A stretch of 64,000 nucleotides of DNA from contig NZ_WNXX01000002.1 in assembly GCF_009733795.1 (NCBI RefSeq), forward strand, positions 186,001 to 250,000, given 5' to 3'. Shown piece after piece: positions 26,773 through 35,480 of this stretch. Origin of the DNA: Actinotalea caeni (lineage in GTDB: Bacteria > Actinomycetota > Actinomycetes > Actinomycetales > Beutenbergiaceae). Numbering within the stretch: the first letter of the stretch is position 1; each line of letters starts with the position of its first letter. A program made the translations under genes and the position numbers. Below the pieces are notes generated by a model. It saw only the letters and a program-made list of their open reading frames with translations, had not been told where the DNA came from and did no database searches.

Positions 26773-27120
26773 ATGGCCACGAAGACGATGCTGCCCGGCG
26801 AGGCGGAGCAGCTGCCGATGCGCTACGGCGGCGAGCCCATCACGCCGGACGAGGCGCTGGGTGTGTCCCGACGCATCGCGCGCGTGCAGATCGCGCAGGG
26901 CCGCACCAAGGTGAAGGTCCTCGACGAGCTGCCGCCCGCCGACGCGCCGCTGGTGCCGTGGGCGTGCCGTCTCCCTCCGCGCCTGCTCGCGTTCGTGCGG
27001 GCGAAGGCGGACATGGAGGGCGTCACCGTGACCGACGTCGTCACCCAGGCGCTGACCGCCTACGCGAACTCCGCGCCCGGCGCGACCGTGCACTACAAGG
27101 CGCCGCGTCGCTCCTCCTGA
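26773..27120 (+). CDS. Ribbon-helix-helix-type small DNA-binding protein, copy 2
   Basis: A 115-residue protein paralogous to the one at 23648-24037 along nearly its whole length: EPITPDEALGVSRRIARVQIAQGR, LDELPPADAPLVP, CRLPPRLLAFVRAKADMEG and TVTDVVTQALTAYA. The last part has the strand-helix-helix look of a ribbon-helix-helix repressor. ATG 26773 follows GGGAGGA. It is convergent with csrA (34 nt between stops). Its role is unknown; a regulator of the adjacent flagellar genes is the simplest guess. Confidence 0.7.
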   Translation: MATKTMLPGEAEQLPMRYGGEPITPDEALGVSRRIARVQIAQGRTKVKVLDELPPADAPLVPWACRLPPRLLAFVRAKADMEGVTVTDVVTQALTAYANSAPGATVHYKAPRRSS

Positions 27121-27153
27121 GCGCGGAGCCGGTGCCGGCGTACGTCCCCGGCC

Positions 27154-27429
27154 CTAGGAGCCCGAGCCCGCGCCGCGGTCGTCGTCGGACGGCGTGCCGG
27201 TGCCCGTGACGGCGGCCCTGAACAGGGCTGCCGTGTCCTCGCCGGCAGCCGCCGCCTCGGCGTTGGCGGCCGAGATCGCGTCGAGCACCTCGGCGCGGTG
27301 GATCCGCACCGAGGACGGCGCGTCGATGCCGAGACGCACGTCACCGCCGGGACGGACCTCGAGCACGGTGATCGTGACGTCGTCGCCGACGACGACCTTC
27401 TCGCCCACCCTGCGTGTCAGTACCAGCAC
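27154..27429 (-). CDS. csrA: Carbon storage regulator CsrA
   Basis: A 91-residue protein whose first 60 residues are CsrA: MLVLTRRVGEKVVVGDDVTITVLEV, GGDVRLGIDAP and VRIHRAEVLDAI, including the RNA-binding strands. The last 30 residues are a low-complexity Ala/Gly/Asp tail not found in short homologs. It binds GGA-containing leaders and blocks translation, in Gram-positives mainly flagellin, and is sequestered by FliW (encoded here at 54255). GTG 27429 follows GGTAGGG at 7 nt. A GTCTATAC box sits 20 nt upstream, so csrA may have its own promoter although it also ends the fliM-flhA run. Confidence 0.95.
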   Translation of the reverse strand: MLVLTRRVGEKVVVGDDVTITVLEVRPGGDVRLGIDAPSSVRIHRAEVLDAISAANAEAAAAGEDTAALFRAAVTGTGTPSDDDRGAGSGS

Positions 27430-27448
27430 ACACGGACCCTACCAGCGC

Positions 27449-27456
27449 GTATAGAC
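27449..27456 (-). promoter_or_regulatory. GTCTATAC box upstream of csrA
   Basis: Minus-strand GTCTATAC lies between the flhF-like stop and the csrA start. The same A/T-containing 8-mer, or GTCTAGAC, recurs before fliM, flgB, fliA/flgN and whiB. It could be an activator site or the -10 region of an alternative promoter. Confidence 0.4.
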
Positions 27457-27462
27457 AAGCCG

Positions 27463-28365
27463 CTACGGAGCGGCCACGGCGGCGACGCCCGTCCCGTCCA
27501 TCCAGCCGACCGGTAGACCGAGGTCGCGCACCGACTCCGGGCTGCTCGTGAGCGCCGCCGCCTCCACCGCGAGGGCGTCGACCAGCACGTGCTCGCGCAC
27601 GCCCTGCACCCACCGCACGGTGTCGGCCGGCTTGAGGCGGGCGTCCACCACGAGCCAGACCTGGTCGGCCGCCAGCACCCGCACGCGGGCCGCGTGCGCG
27701 CCGACGTCCTCGCCGAAGTCGCCCAGCCCGTAGGCGACCACGGTCGGGCGGCCGTGCTCCACCCCGCTCGCGCGAGCGGTGGTGGCACGGTTGCGCTCCT
27801 CGAGCAGCGGCAGCGCCGGGTCGGGGGAGAGGGTGCCCGCGAGCAGGAGGGCCGCGCCGGCCCCGTCGGCCCTGCCGGCCGCCACGACCATCGAGCGCGC
27901 GACCCGGCGCGCGGCGTGCTGCGGCCCGAGGACGAGCACGAGGTCGCCCGCACCGCGGAGCGGGCTCACGGCCGGGTGCGCGGGTGCCGCGGGCTCGGGG
28001 AGCGCGCCGGCGCGGCTGGTGATGGCCTCCAGCAGGTCCGCGAACCGCGGCGACTCCGTCGAGACGGGCGCGGGTCCGGGTGCAGGGTCGTCGGCCCCGG
28101 CCATCGTGTCCTCGGCGGCGTCGGCCGCACCCAGCAGCGCGGCGAGGCCGACCGGCGTCGGCACGGTGGGCCGCTGCGGCACGCGTCGTTCCGCGGGCGT
28201 CGGGACCTCGACGACCAGCTCGTAGTGCTCGCGCGCCAGGAACCCGGCGATGCCGCCGGTGCGCACGCGGTCGCCGGAGACGATGCGGCCGTCGGGGTAG
28301 CGCGTCCGTGCGAGCTCCTTGAGCGACTCCAGGTGCTCACCCTCGAGCCGAAAGCGCATGGGCAC
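27463..28365 (-). CDS. FlhF-like protein without a P-loop
   Basis: A 300-residue protein in the position flhF normally occupies, directly after flhA. The N-terminus (FRLEGEHLESLKELARTRYP, then IVSGDRV) resembles the FlhF B domain, and an Ala/Pro linker follows. The C-terminal part keeps an SRP-GTPase-like pattern: LVLVLGPQHAARRVARS where GxxGxGKTT should be (residues 145-158), VWLVVDAR and a final LPVGWMDGTGV. The lysine and glycines of Walker A are missing, so GTP binding is unlikely. The GTG at 28365 overlaps flhA by 29 nt; ATG 28359 is an alternative start. It may place or assemble the basal body without GTP hydrolysis; this is inference. Confidence 0.6.
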   Translation of the reverse strand: MPMRFRLEGEHLESLKELARTRYPDGRIVSGDRVRTGGIAGFLAREHYELVVEVPTPAERRVPQRPTVPTPVGLAALLGAADAAEDTMAGADDPAPGPAPVSTESPRFADLLEAITSRAGALPEPAAPAHPAVSPLRGAGDLVLVLGPQHAARRVARSMVVAAGRADGAGAALLLAGTLSPDPALPLLEERNRATTARASGVEHGRPTVVAYGLGDFGEDVGAHAARVRVLAADQVWLVVDARLKPADTVRWVQGVREHVLVDALAVEAAALTSSPESVRDLGLPVGWMDGTGVAAVAAP

Positions 28366-30397
28366 CGCGGATCACCCCCACCGTCTCGATCCGGACGGCG
28401 GCCGAGGTCGCCTCGGTGTAGGACAGCACGGGCAGCCTGCCCGCCTGCGCGCCGATGAGCCGGGTGACCGCGGGGCGCAGCGCCGGGGCGCACACGAGCA
28501 CGGCGGCGGTGCCCGCGGACTCCAGCGCCTGCACCTGGGTCGTGATCGCGGTGAGCACGGCGTCGATCTGGCCCGGGTCGAGCAGGATCTGGGAGGTGCC
28601 CTCGGCGGTGCGCAGCCCCTCGAGCATGGACTGCTCGAGGACCGGGTCGATCGTGACGACGCGCAGCGTGCCGTCGTCGGCGTGGGAGGCGACGACCGCG
28701 GGCGCGATCGCCTGGCGGGCGGCCTCGACGAGACCCTCCACCTCGGTGGAGGTCCGGGCACGGACGCCGAGCGCCTCGAGGATCCTGGTGAGGTCGTTGA
28801 TCGGCACGCGCTCGGCGAGCAGCCCCTGCAGCACCTGCTGCACCTGGGCGAGCGTGAGCACGTTCGGCACGAGCTCGTCGACCGCGGCGGGGGACACCTG
28901 CCGGGCGGCGTCGACCAGCACCCGCACGTCCTCGCGCGTCAGCAGCCGGGCGGCGTTGTCGGTGACGATCGCCGACAGGTGCGTGACCAGCACCGAGACC
29001 CGGTCGATCACCGTGGCACCCGCCATCTCGGCGGCGTGACGCATCTCGTGGGCCACCCACTTGCCGGGCAGGCCGAACACCGGCTCGACGACCGCGATGC
29101 CGGGCAGCGTGTCGAGGTCCTCGCCGAGCGCCAGCACCTTGCCCGCGGGTGCGGTGCCGCGACCGGCCTCGACGCCCGCGATGCGCACCGTGTAGGTGCC
29201 GGCCGGCAGGTCGATGCTGTCGCGCGTGCGCACGGGCGGGATGACGATGCCCAGCTCCATGGCGATCTTGCGACGCAGCGCCTTGACGCGGCCGAGGAGG
29301 TCGTCCTCGCCGCCGGTGACGAGGTCGACGACGTCGGGCGCGAGCGTGATCTCCAGCGCGTGCACCCGCATCTGCTCGATGAGCGCCTCGGGGTCGTCGG
29401 TCGCGACCGGCCCCGCCTGCGCGGCGGCCGCGTCGCGCGCGGCGGCCGCGGCCGCGGCGGCCTCGTCGGCCTTGATCTTCTGCGACGCGAGCAGCAGCAG
29501 CCCACCGACGAGGACGAACGGGACCTTCGGCATCCCGGGGATGAGTGCCATCGCGATCGCCGCGCCGCCGGCGATCATCAGCGCGGTCCTGGACTGGGCC
29601 AGCTGGGTGCCCGCCGCCGTCCCCATGTCGCTCTCGGCGTTGGAGCGGGTGACGATCAGACCGGTCGCCACCGCCATCAGCAGCGCCGGGATCTGCGACA
29701 CCAGGCCGTCGCCGATCGTGAGCAGCGCGTAGGTGTCGAGCGCGTCGCCGGCGGACAGGCCGCGCTGCAGCATGCCCGTCGCGAAGCCGCCGACGAGGTT
29801 GATGACGATGATGATGACGCCCGCGATCGCGTCGCCCTTGACGAACTTCGACCCGCCGTCCATCGCGCCGTAGAAGTCGGCCTCGGCCGCGACGTCGGCG
29901 CGCCGGCGGCGCGCCTCGTCGTCGGTGATCAGACCGGCGTTGAGGTCGGCGTCGATCGCCATCTGCTTGCCGGGCATCGCGTCGAGCGTGAAGCGGGCGC
30001 CCACCTCGGCGACCCGTTCGGCGCCCTTGGTGATGACGACGAACTGGATCACCACGAGGATGAGGAAGATGACGGCGCCGATGATCATCGAGCCGCCGAC
30101 GACGATGTGGCCGAACGTGTCGATCACCTCGCCGGCGTAGCCGTCGCGCAGCACCAGCCGCGTCGAGGCGACGTTGAGCCCGAGCCGCAGCAGCGTCGCC
30201 ACCAGCAGCAGCGACGGGAACACCGAGAAGTCCAGCGGCTTCTTGGCGAACATCGCCGTCAGCAGGATGACCAGCGCGCCGACGATGTTGACGACGAACA
30301 GCACGTCGAGCAGCGCCGCCGGCACGGGCACGACCAGCAGCATGATGATCGCGACCACGCCGACGGGGACGAGCAGCTTCGAGATGTTCCGGTTCAC
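28337..30397 (-). CDS. flhA: Flagellar export gate protein FlhA
   Basis: A 686-residue protein. Eight hydrophobic segments in the first 330 residues include the signature LLLVATLLRLGLNVASTRLVL and DAMPGKQMAIDADLNAGLI (FHIPEP region). The cytosolic C-terminal half (about 350-686) binds export substrates and chaperones. Length and motifs match FlhA. It starts with GTG 30397, 9 nt after the flhB stop. Confidence 0.97.
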   Translation of the reverse strand: MNRNISKLLVPVGVVAIIMLLVVPVPAALLDVLFVVNIVGALVILLTAMFAKKPLDFSVFPSLLLVATLLRLGLNVASTRLVLRDGYAGEVIDTFGHIVVGGSMIIGAVIFLILVVIQFVVITKGAERVAEVGARFTLDAMPGKQMAIDADLNAGLITDDEARRRRADVAAEADFYGAMDGGSKFVKGDAIAGVIIIVINLVGGFATGMLQRGLSAGDALDTYALLTIGDGLVSQIPALLMAVATGLIVTRSNAESDMGTAAGTQLAQSRTALMIAGGAAIAMALIPGMPKVPFVLVGGLLLLASQKIKADEAAAAAAAARDAAAAQAGPVATDDPEALIEQMRVHALEITLAPDVVDLVTGGEDDLLGRVKALRRKIAMELGIVIPPVRTRDSIDLPAGTYTVRIAGVEAGRGTAPAGKVLALGEDLDTLPGIAVVEPVFGLPGKWVAHEMRHAAEMAGATVIDRVSVLVTHLSAIVTDNAARLLTREDVRVLVDAARQVSPAAVDELVPNVLTLAQVQQVLQGLLAERVPINDLTRILEALGVRARTSTEVEGLVEAARQAIAPAVVASHADDGTLRVVTIDPVLEQSMLEGLRTAEGTSQILLDPGQIDAVLTAITTQVQALESAGTAAVLVCAPALRPAVTRLIGAQAGRLPVLSYTEATSAAVRIETVGVIRGAHALSARG

Positions 30398-30406
30398 GAC
30401 GGCTTC

Positions 30407-31543
30407 CTAGGCGGGCGAGGGGCGGGACGGGGGCGGGGCGGCGGCCGGGACGGTGCGCGGCGTCGGCAGCGTGTGCACGCGGCCTGGGGTGCGGGCGCCG
30501 CGTCGCTGCAGCGCCATGACGAACGCGAGCACCTTCGCGACCGCGTCGTAGAGCTCGACCGGGATCTCCTGGCCGATCTCGCACGCGGCGTGCAGGGCGC
30601 GGGCCAGCGGCACGTCGGCGACGAGCGGGACGTCGTCGGCGACCGCCTGCTCGCGGATCCGGGAGGCGACGACGCCGGCACCCTTGGCGACCACGCGCGG
30701 AGCGGAGCGGCCAGGCTCGTACCGGAGCGCGACCGCGACGTGGGTGGGGTTGACGAGCACGACGTCGGCGTCCTTGATCGCCGCGATCATCCGGTTGCGC
30801 GACATCGCGAGCTGCCGGGCGCGGCGCTGCGACTTGATCAGGGGGTCGCCGTCGCTGGTCTTGTGCTCGTCCTTGACCTCCTTCTTCGTCATGCGCGTCT
30901 TCTTGCGGTTGCGACGCTGCACGACCAGCACGTCGATCGCGGCGAGGCCGAGGCCGGCGACCACGGCCCAGCGCAGCAGCGACGCGACACCGCCGGCGGC
31001 CGCCGACAGCAGGGACGTGACCGGCAGCCCTCCCGAGGACAGCAGCACCGGGGTGAGCGCCTGCACGGCGACGACGAGCACGAGCCCGACGACCGCGGTC
31101 TTCAGCGCCGCCTTCGCGCCGTTCCACATCGCCTGGGTGCCGAAGGTGCGCTTGACGCCGCTGACCAGGTCGAGGTTCTTGGCGGAGAGCGTGAGCTTCT
31201 TGAGGTGCACCCTGCCCTGCGCCACCGTGCCGAGCACGGCGGCGACGCAGGTGGCGACCAGCACCGGCGCGAGCGTGCCCACGAGCGAGGTCAGCCCGGA
31301 CTCCAGCGCCGCGAGCGCGAGCAGCGGGTCGGGGTCGGCGACGACCCGCTGCACCGTGACGAGCTGCTGCTGGGCCGCCTCGGTGCCGTGGCGCAGCGTG
31401 AGCGGCAGCGCGAGAGCCGCAGCGCCGATGCCCAGCCACGCCGAGAGGTCCTGCGACCGGGAGAGCTGGCCCTCCTCGCGGACCTTCTTCATCCGCCGCT
31501 CGGTGGCCTGCTCGGTCCGCTCCTCGGTGCTGCTCTCGGCCAT
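30407..31543 (-). CDS. flhB: Flagellar export switch protein FlhB
   Basis: A 378-residue protein. EERTEQATERRMKKVREEGQ is the usual N-terminal amphipathic start, four hydrophobic segments follow, and NPTH near residue 265 is the autocleavage site that switches export from hook to filament substrates (VNPTHVAVALRYE). The tail after the conserved domain is Pro/Arg-rich. The start codon overlaps the fliR stop by 1 nt. Confidence 0.97.
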   Translation of the reverse strand: MAESSTEERTEQATERRMKKVREEGQLSRSQDLSAWLGIGAAALALPLTLRHGTEAAQQQLVTVQRVVADPDPLLALAALESGLTSLVGTLAPVLVATCVAAVLGTVAQGRVHLKKLTLSAKNLDLVSGVKRTFGTQAMWNGAKAALKTAVVGLVLVVAVQALTPVLLSSGGLPVTSLLSAAAGGVASLLRWAVVAGLGLAAIDVLVVQRRNRKKTRMTKKEVKDEHKTSDGDPLIKSQRRARQLAMSRNRMIAAIKDADVVLVNPTHVAVALRYEPGRSAPRVVAKGAGVVASRIREQAVADDVPLVADVPLARALHAACEIGQEIPVELYDAVAKVLAFVMALQRRGARTPGRVHTLPTPRTVPAAAPPPSRPSPA

Positions 31544-32304
31544 CAGCCACCCACCCCCAGCAGGATCGCGACCGCGTCGTCGACGAGCGAGCCGACGATG
31601 CGCGGCAGGGCGAGGAACGCGGTCGCGGCGAACGAGACGGTGAGGAGGATCTTCAGCGGGAAGCCGAGCGAGAACGCGTTGAGCGCCGGCGCGACGCGGT
31701 TGAGCAGTCCCAGGCCGACGTCGGCGAGGAACAGCACCACGAGCATCGGACCCGCGATCTGGACGGCGGCGAGGAACATGCTCGTGACGCCGTCGACCAT
31801 CGCGGCGGCGGGGTCGACGACCGGCAGGGTGCCGGCCAGCGGCAGCACCGCGAAGGTGCGCGCGAGACCGGCGACGATCAGCTGGTAGCCGTCGGAGACG
31901 AACAGCAGCACGAGCGCGGTCAGCTGGTACAGCCGTGAGAACTGCGCGCCCGAGACCTGCATGCCGGGGTCGAAGGCCTGAGCGAGCGCGAAGCCGCCGA
32001 ACAGGTCGATGAGACCGCCGGCGGCCTGCACGGCTGCGAACACGACGGCCACCAGAGCGCCGAGCGCGGCGCCGATGAAGAGCTGGTTGACCAGCGCGAG
32101 CACGAAGCCGCCGAGGTCGGGGGAGACGTAGCCGGTCGTCACCACCGGGGCGACCGCGAGGCCGAGCCCGACGGCGAGCATCGCCTTGACGCGCGCGGGG
32201 ACCGCGCGGTGCGCGAACGGCGGCGCGATCACGAGGAACACCGCGATCCGCACCGACGCGAGCAGCACGGCCTCCACCCAGGCCTGGTCCAGCGACAGCT
32301 CCAT
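31543..32304 (-). CDS. fliR: Flagellar export protein FliR
   Basis: A 253-residue, very hydrophobic protein with six predicted helices. APPFAHRAVPARVKAMLAVGL and GGLIDLFGGFALAQAFDPG are recognisable FliR segments. It forms the export gate pore with FliP and FliQ. It lies 4 nt after fliQ and overlaps flhB. Confidence 0.94.
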   Translation of the reverse strand: MELSLDQAWVEAVLLASVRIAVFLVIAPPFAHRAVPARVKAMLAVGLGLAVAPVVTTGYVSPDLGGFVLALVNQLFIGAALGALVAVVFAAVQAAGGLIDLFGGFALAQAFDPGMQVSGAQFSRLYQLTALVLLFVSDGYQLIVAGLARTFAVLPLAGTLPVVDPAAAMVDGVTSMFLAAVQIAGPMLVVLFLADVGLGLLNRVAPALNAFSLGFPLKILLTVSFAATAFLALPRIVGSLVDDAVAILLGVGG

Positions 32305-32308
32305 CGGC

Positions 32309-32584
32309 TCAGCCGCCGTTCAGCAGGTCCGGCAGGCGCTCGAACAGCAGGTGCGTGAACGCGACCAGCTCCGAGACCATCCAGTGCCCGCTGACGAGCA
32401 GCGCCACCGCCACCGCCGCCGCCTTGGGCACGAACGACAGCGTGATCTCCTGGATCTGCGTCATCGACTGGAACAGCGAGATGCCGAACCCCACGACGAG
32501 CGCGGTGACGAGGATCGGCAGGCAGAGCTTGGCCGCGAGCACCAGCCCGGAGACGGCCATGTCGAGGACGGCGGTGGTGTCCAC
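32309..32584 (-). CDS. fliQ: Flagellar export protein FliQ
   Basis: A 91-residue protein with two hydrophobic helices and the FliQ core KLCLPILVTALVVGFGISLFQ followed by MTQIQEITLSFVPK. GTG 32584, 2 nt after the fliP stop, gives the normal family length; the longer ORF to 32635 lies inside fliP. Confidence 0.94.
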   Translation of the reverse strand: MDTTAVLDMAVSGLVLAAKLCLPILVTALVVGFGISLFQSMTQIQEITLSFVPKAAAVAVALLVSGHWMVSELVAFTHLLFERLPDLLNGG

Positions 32585-32586
32585 GG

Positions 32587-33453
32587 TCAGGTCGCCTGGT
32601 AGGAGGTCACGAGCGCGGTGATGATCAGGCCCCACCCGTCGACGAGCACGAACAGCAGGATCTTGAACGGCAGGCTCACCATGACCGGCGGCAGCATCAT
32701 CATGCCCATGCTCATCAGCGCCGCGGACGTGACGAGGTCGATGATGAGGAACGGCACGAACACGACGAAGCCGATGACGAAGGCCGCGCGCAGCTCGGAG
32801 ATCATGAACGCCGGCACCAGGGTGCCCATCGGCGTCAGCGCGGCCTCCGCGGGGTTGTCCATGCCGGCGGCGCGGGTCATCAGCGCGATGTCCTCCTCGC
32901 GCGTGTGAGCGAGCAGGAACTCCCGCAGCGGTGCGCTGCCGAGCTCGACCGCGGTGCTGATCGTGATGTCGCCGTCGAGGAACGGCTGCAGCGCGACGTC
33001 GTTGATGCTGCCGAGCACCGGGCCCATGACGAAGATCGACAGGAACAGCGCCAGCCCGGCGAGCACCTGGTTGGGCGGCACGGTCGTCAGGCCGAGCGCG
33101 TTCCGGGTGAGCGCGAGCACGACGAAGATCTTCGTGAACGAGGTCAGCATGAGCAGCAGCGACGGCGCGACCGCGAGCACCGTGACCGCGAGCAGCGTGA
33201 CGATCGCGCCGTTCGGGGCGTCGTTCGGGCCGTTGATCGACACCGCGACGCCCGCGCCGCCGGGGTTCGCCGGGGCGGAGGGGTCGACGGGTGCGGTCGG
33301 GTCTGTCGGTGCCACCGGGCCGGCCGGGTCCTGCGTGTCGGCGAGCGCCCCGGTCGCGGTCAGCAGCGTGACGAGCGCGACGCCGGCGAGCACCGCGAGC
33401 ACCAGCAGCGCGAGGCGTCGTGCCCGCGCCGGGGGCGCGGCGGCGACGCTCAT
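32587..33453 (-). CDS. fliP: Flagellar export protein FliP
   Basis: A 288-residue protein with an N-terminal signal peptide (ARRLALLVLAVLAGVALVTLL) and a Pro/Ala/Thr-rich linker, then FliP proper: TLLAVTVLAVAPSLLLMLTSFTKI, RNALGLTTVPPNQVLAGLALFL, MGPVLGSIND and the C-terminal SMGMMMLPPVMVSLPFKILLF. It forms the export gate ring. ATG 33453 overlaps fliO by 4 nt. Confidence 0.97.
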   Translation of the reverse strand: MSVAAAPPARARRLALLVLAVLAGVALVTLLTATGALADTQDPAGPVAPTDPTAPVDPSAPANPGGAGVAVSINGPNDAPNGAIVTLLAVTVLAVAPSLLLMLTSFTKIFVVLALTRNALGLTTVPPNQVLAGLALFLSIFVMGPVLGSINDVALQPFLDGDITISTAVELGSAPLREFLLAHTREEDIALMTRAAGMDNPAEAALTPMGTLVPAFMISELRAAFVIGFVVFVPFLIIDLVTSAALMSMGMMMLPPVMVSLPFKILLFVLVDGWGLIITALVTSYQAT

Positions 33454-33896
33454 GCTGCGTCGCGCCGACCCGTGACGACGCGCAGCGCCGTCCTCCAGGT
33501 GTCGACGTCGAGCAGGGAGCCGGCGACGCGGCCGTGCGGGTCCGGGCCGCCGGGCGGCACCGGCGCGAGCGAGGTGGTGGTCGTGCCGGCGGGCTCGCCG
33601 CCGGCCGTCTCGGCGTCGGCGGTCGCGAGCGCGGTCGCGAACTCGGCGGCCGGCGCGTCGCTCGTGTGCAGCACGCTCACCTGCTGCTCGGTCACGCCGA
33701 GCAGGAACCGCTGCCCGCCGGTGTCGAGCAGCACCACCTGCGCCTTGCCGCCCACGCCCTGTCGAGCGACCACCGTGAGGTCGCCCGGCCGCCGGCGCCC
33801 ACCACCGCGGGCGACCCGCCGCTGCACGAGCACCATGAGAGCGAGGACCGCGCCGAGCGAGAGGACCACGCGCAGGCCCAGCAGCACGGCGTCCAT
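33450..33896 (-). CDS. fliO: Flagellar biosynthesis protein FliO
   Basis: A 148-residue protein with one N-terminal transmembrane helix (VVLSLGAVLALMVLV), a basic stretch and a small beta domain (LTVVARQGVGGKAQVVLLDTGG, FLLGVTEQQVSVLH) typical of FliO, which helps assemble FliP. The sequence is divergent as usual for FliO; position between fliN and fliP supports the call. Start overlaps fliN by 1 nt. Confidence 0.88.
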   Translation of the reverse strand: MDAVLLGLRVVLSLGAVLALMVLVQRRVARGGGRRRPGDLTVVARQGVGGKAQVVLLDTGGQRFLLGVTEQQVSVLHTSDAPAAEFATALATADAETAGGEPAGTTTTSLAPVPPGGPDPHGRVAGSLLDVDTWRTALRVVTGRRDAA

Positions 33897-34576
33897 CAGG
33901 CGTCGTCTTCGCTGCCGCCGGCGTCGAGGATGCGCGTGACCCGGATCGCGTAGTCCTGGTCGACGACGACGACCTCGCCGTGGGCGATCAGGCGGCCGTT
34001 GAGCAGCAGGTCGGCGGGCGCGCCCGCGGAGCGGTCGAGCTCGATGACGCCGCCGGGCTCGAGGTCGAGCACGTCCCGCACGCTCATGCGGGTGCGGCCG
34101 ATCTCGACGGTGAGCGTCATCTCGACGTCGGAGATCCGGGAGAGCCGGGGCGCCGCGCTCGTGGCGCTGCGGCGCGGTCCCGTGTCGCGGACCCGGACGG
34201 CGAACCAGCCGACGACCTCCTGGCCGGGGCCGAGGAGGTCGTAGATCACCGTGTCGGGTGCGCTCAGCAGGCTGCTCGCGTCCGACGGCGTGACGTCGCC
34301 GAGCAGACCCGCGCCCAGGGCGGCGGTCGCGGCCTCCAGCGCGGGGCGCAGCACGTCGCCGGTGGTGACGGCGCCGTCGGTCGGGATCGGCGCCGTCAGC
34401 GCGATCGCGACGTCGGCCGAGCAGGCGCCGACGAACGTGGCCACGTGCGCCTCGCCGTCGGGGGCGGGCCGGCCGGCGTCGCGCTCACGCACCTCGACCG
34501 CGGGGACCGGCAGCAGCGGGAGGGTGGCCGTCGCGGCCTCGCGGGTGAGCGACGGGGTGACGAGGACGGTGCTCAA
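33896..34576 (-). CDS. fliN: Flagellar motor switch protein FliN
   Basis: A 226-residue protein. The last 75 residues are the SpoA/FliN domain (DVEMTLTVEIGRTRMSVRDVL, LEPGGVIELDRSAGAPADLLLNGRL, AHGEVVVVDQDYAIRVTRI). The 140-residue N-terminal extension looks CheC/FliY-like (VATFVGACSADVAIALTAP), so it may be an FliY-type hybrid without visible CheC active residues. It starts at TTG 34576, overlapping the fliM stop (TTGA). It forms the C-ring with FliM and FliG. Confidence 0.92.
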   Translation of the reverse strand: MSTVLVTPSLTREAATATLPLLPVPAVEVRERDAGRPAPDGEAHVATFVGACSADVAIALTAPIPTDGAVTTGDVLRPALEAATAALGAGLLGDVTPSDASSLLSAPDTVIYDLLGPGQEVVGWFAVRVRDTGPRRSATSAAPRLSRISDVEMTLTVEIGRTRMSVRDVLDLEPGGVIELDRSAGAPADLLLNGRLIAHGEVVVVDQDYAIRVTRILDAGGSEDDA

Positions 34577-35472
34577 GGCTTCTCCTTGGTGGTGACGACG
34601 ACGCAGGCGAGCCGGGAGCCGGACGCCCCGACCGCGGCGGAGCCGAGGACCTGGTCGTCGACGGCGACCTCGAGCGGCCGGTCGGAGGCGTGGGGGATCG
34701 GGACGACGTCGCCGACGCGGAGGTCGAGGATCGTGCGCGGCAGCACGCCGATCGGGGTGAGCCGCACCGCGACCTCGACGGGGACGTCGAGCACGGCTGC
34801 GGTGATGCGGTCGGCCGAGTCGGCGTCGGTGGCCAGCGCGCCGTCGGCGCCCAGCAGCGGCAGGACGGCGTCGGCGGGCAGCGCGAGCGACGCAGCGCAG
34901 GTGCGCTCGCCGTAGGTGACGGTGAAGGTCGCGACGACCATCTGCTCGCTCGGGCCGGCGGCCTGGGCGAACTGGGCGTTGAACCGCAGCGCCTGGACGA
35001 CCGGGGGCGCCGGCATGAGCGTCGGGCCCATCGAGTACTGGAGGTCGACGAGGGTGTCGGCCATCAGGCGGCGCACGAGGGTCTGCTCGATGCCGGTCAG
35101 CTCGCGCTCAGGCGCCTCGGCGGTCTCGGCGGGCGCGCCGAGCATGTGTCCGACCCAGGCGAGCGCGGCCCCGGTCGGGACCTGCACCACGGCAGCGGCG
35201 GGCTGGTCGGGGAGCTCGGCGAGCACCATCGTCGTGAGCGTCGGCAGCGCGGCGGTCCACGCGTCGTAGGTGAGCAGCCGGACGTCGTCGAGCTGCACGG
35301 CGGCCCGCACCCGGACCTTGGCCGTCAGCTGGGTGCCCCACTGCCGCGCGAAGGTCTCGAACGCGACCTCGAGCACGCGCGACTGCTCGCGCGCCAGCGC
35401 CGTGGGCCGACGGAAGTCGTAGGGCACCGGCTCGCCGGAGACGGGCTCCGTGGGCGCGATGGTGGCTGTCAC
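34573..35472 (-). CDS. fliM: Flagellar motor switch protein FliM
   Basis: A 299-residue FliM. PYDFRRPTALAREQSRVLEVAFETFARQW is the family's N-terminal domain, PTLTTMVLAELPDQPAAAVVQ and GIEQTLVRRLMADTLVDLQ lie in the middle domain, and VPVEVAVRLTPIGVLPRTILDL is the C-terminal SpoA part. The CheY-binding EIDAL-type N-terminal peptide is not evident. GTG 35472 is only 8 nt from the -10 box of its sigma-28 promoter, so the message has practically no leader. It heads the fliM-to-flhA export-gate operon. Confidence 0.95.
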   Translation of the reverse strand: MTATIAPTEPVSGEPVPYDFRRPTALAREQSRVLEVAFETFARQWGTQLTAKVRVRAAVQLDDVRLLTYDAWTAALPTLTTMVLAELPDQPAAAVVQVPTGAALAWVGHMLGAPAETAEAPERELTGIEQTLVRRLMADTLVDLQYSMGPTLMPAPPVVQALRFNAQFAQAAGPSEQMVVATFTVTYGERTCAASLALPADAVLPLLGADGALATDADSADRITAAVLDVPVEVAVRLTPIGVLPRTILDLRVGDVVPIPHASDRPLEVAVDDQVLGSAAVGASGSRLACVVVTTKEKP

Positions 35473-35480
35473 ACCTGCCA

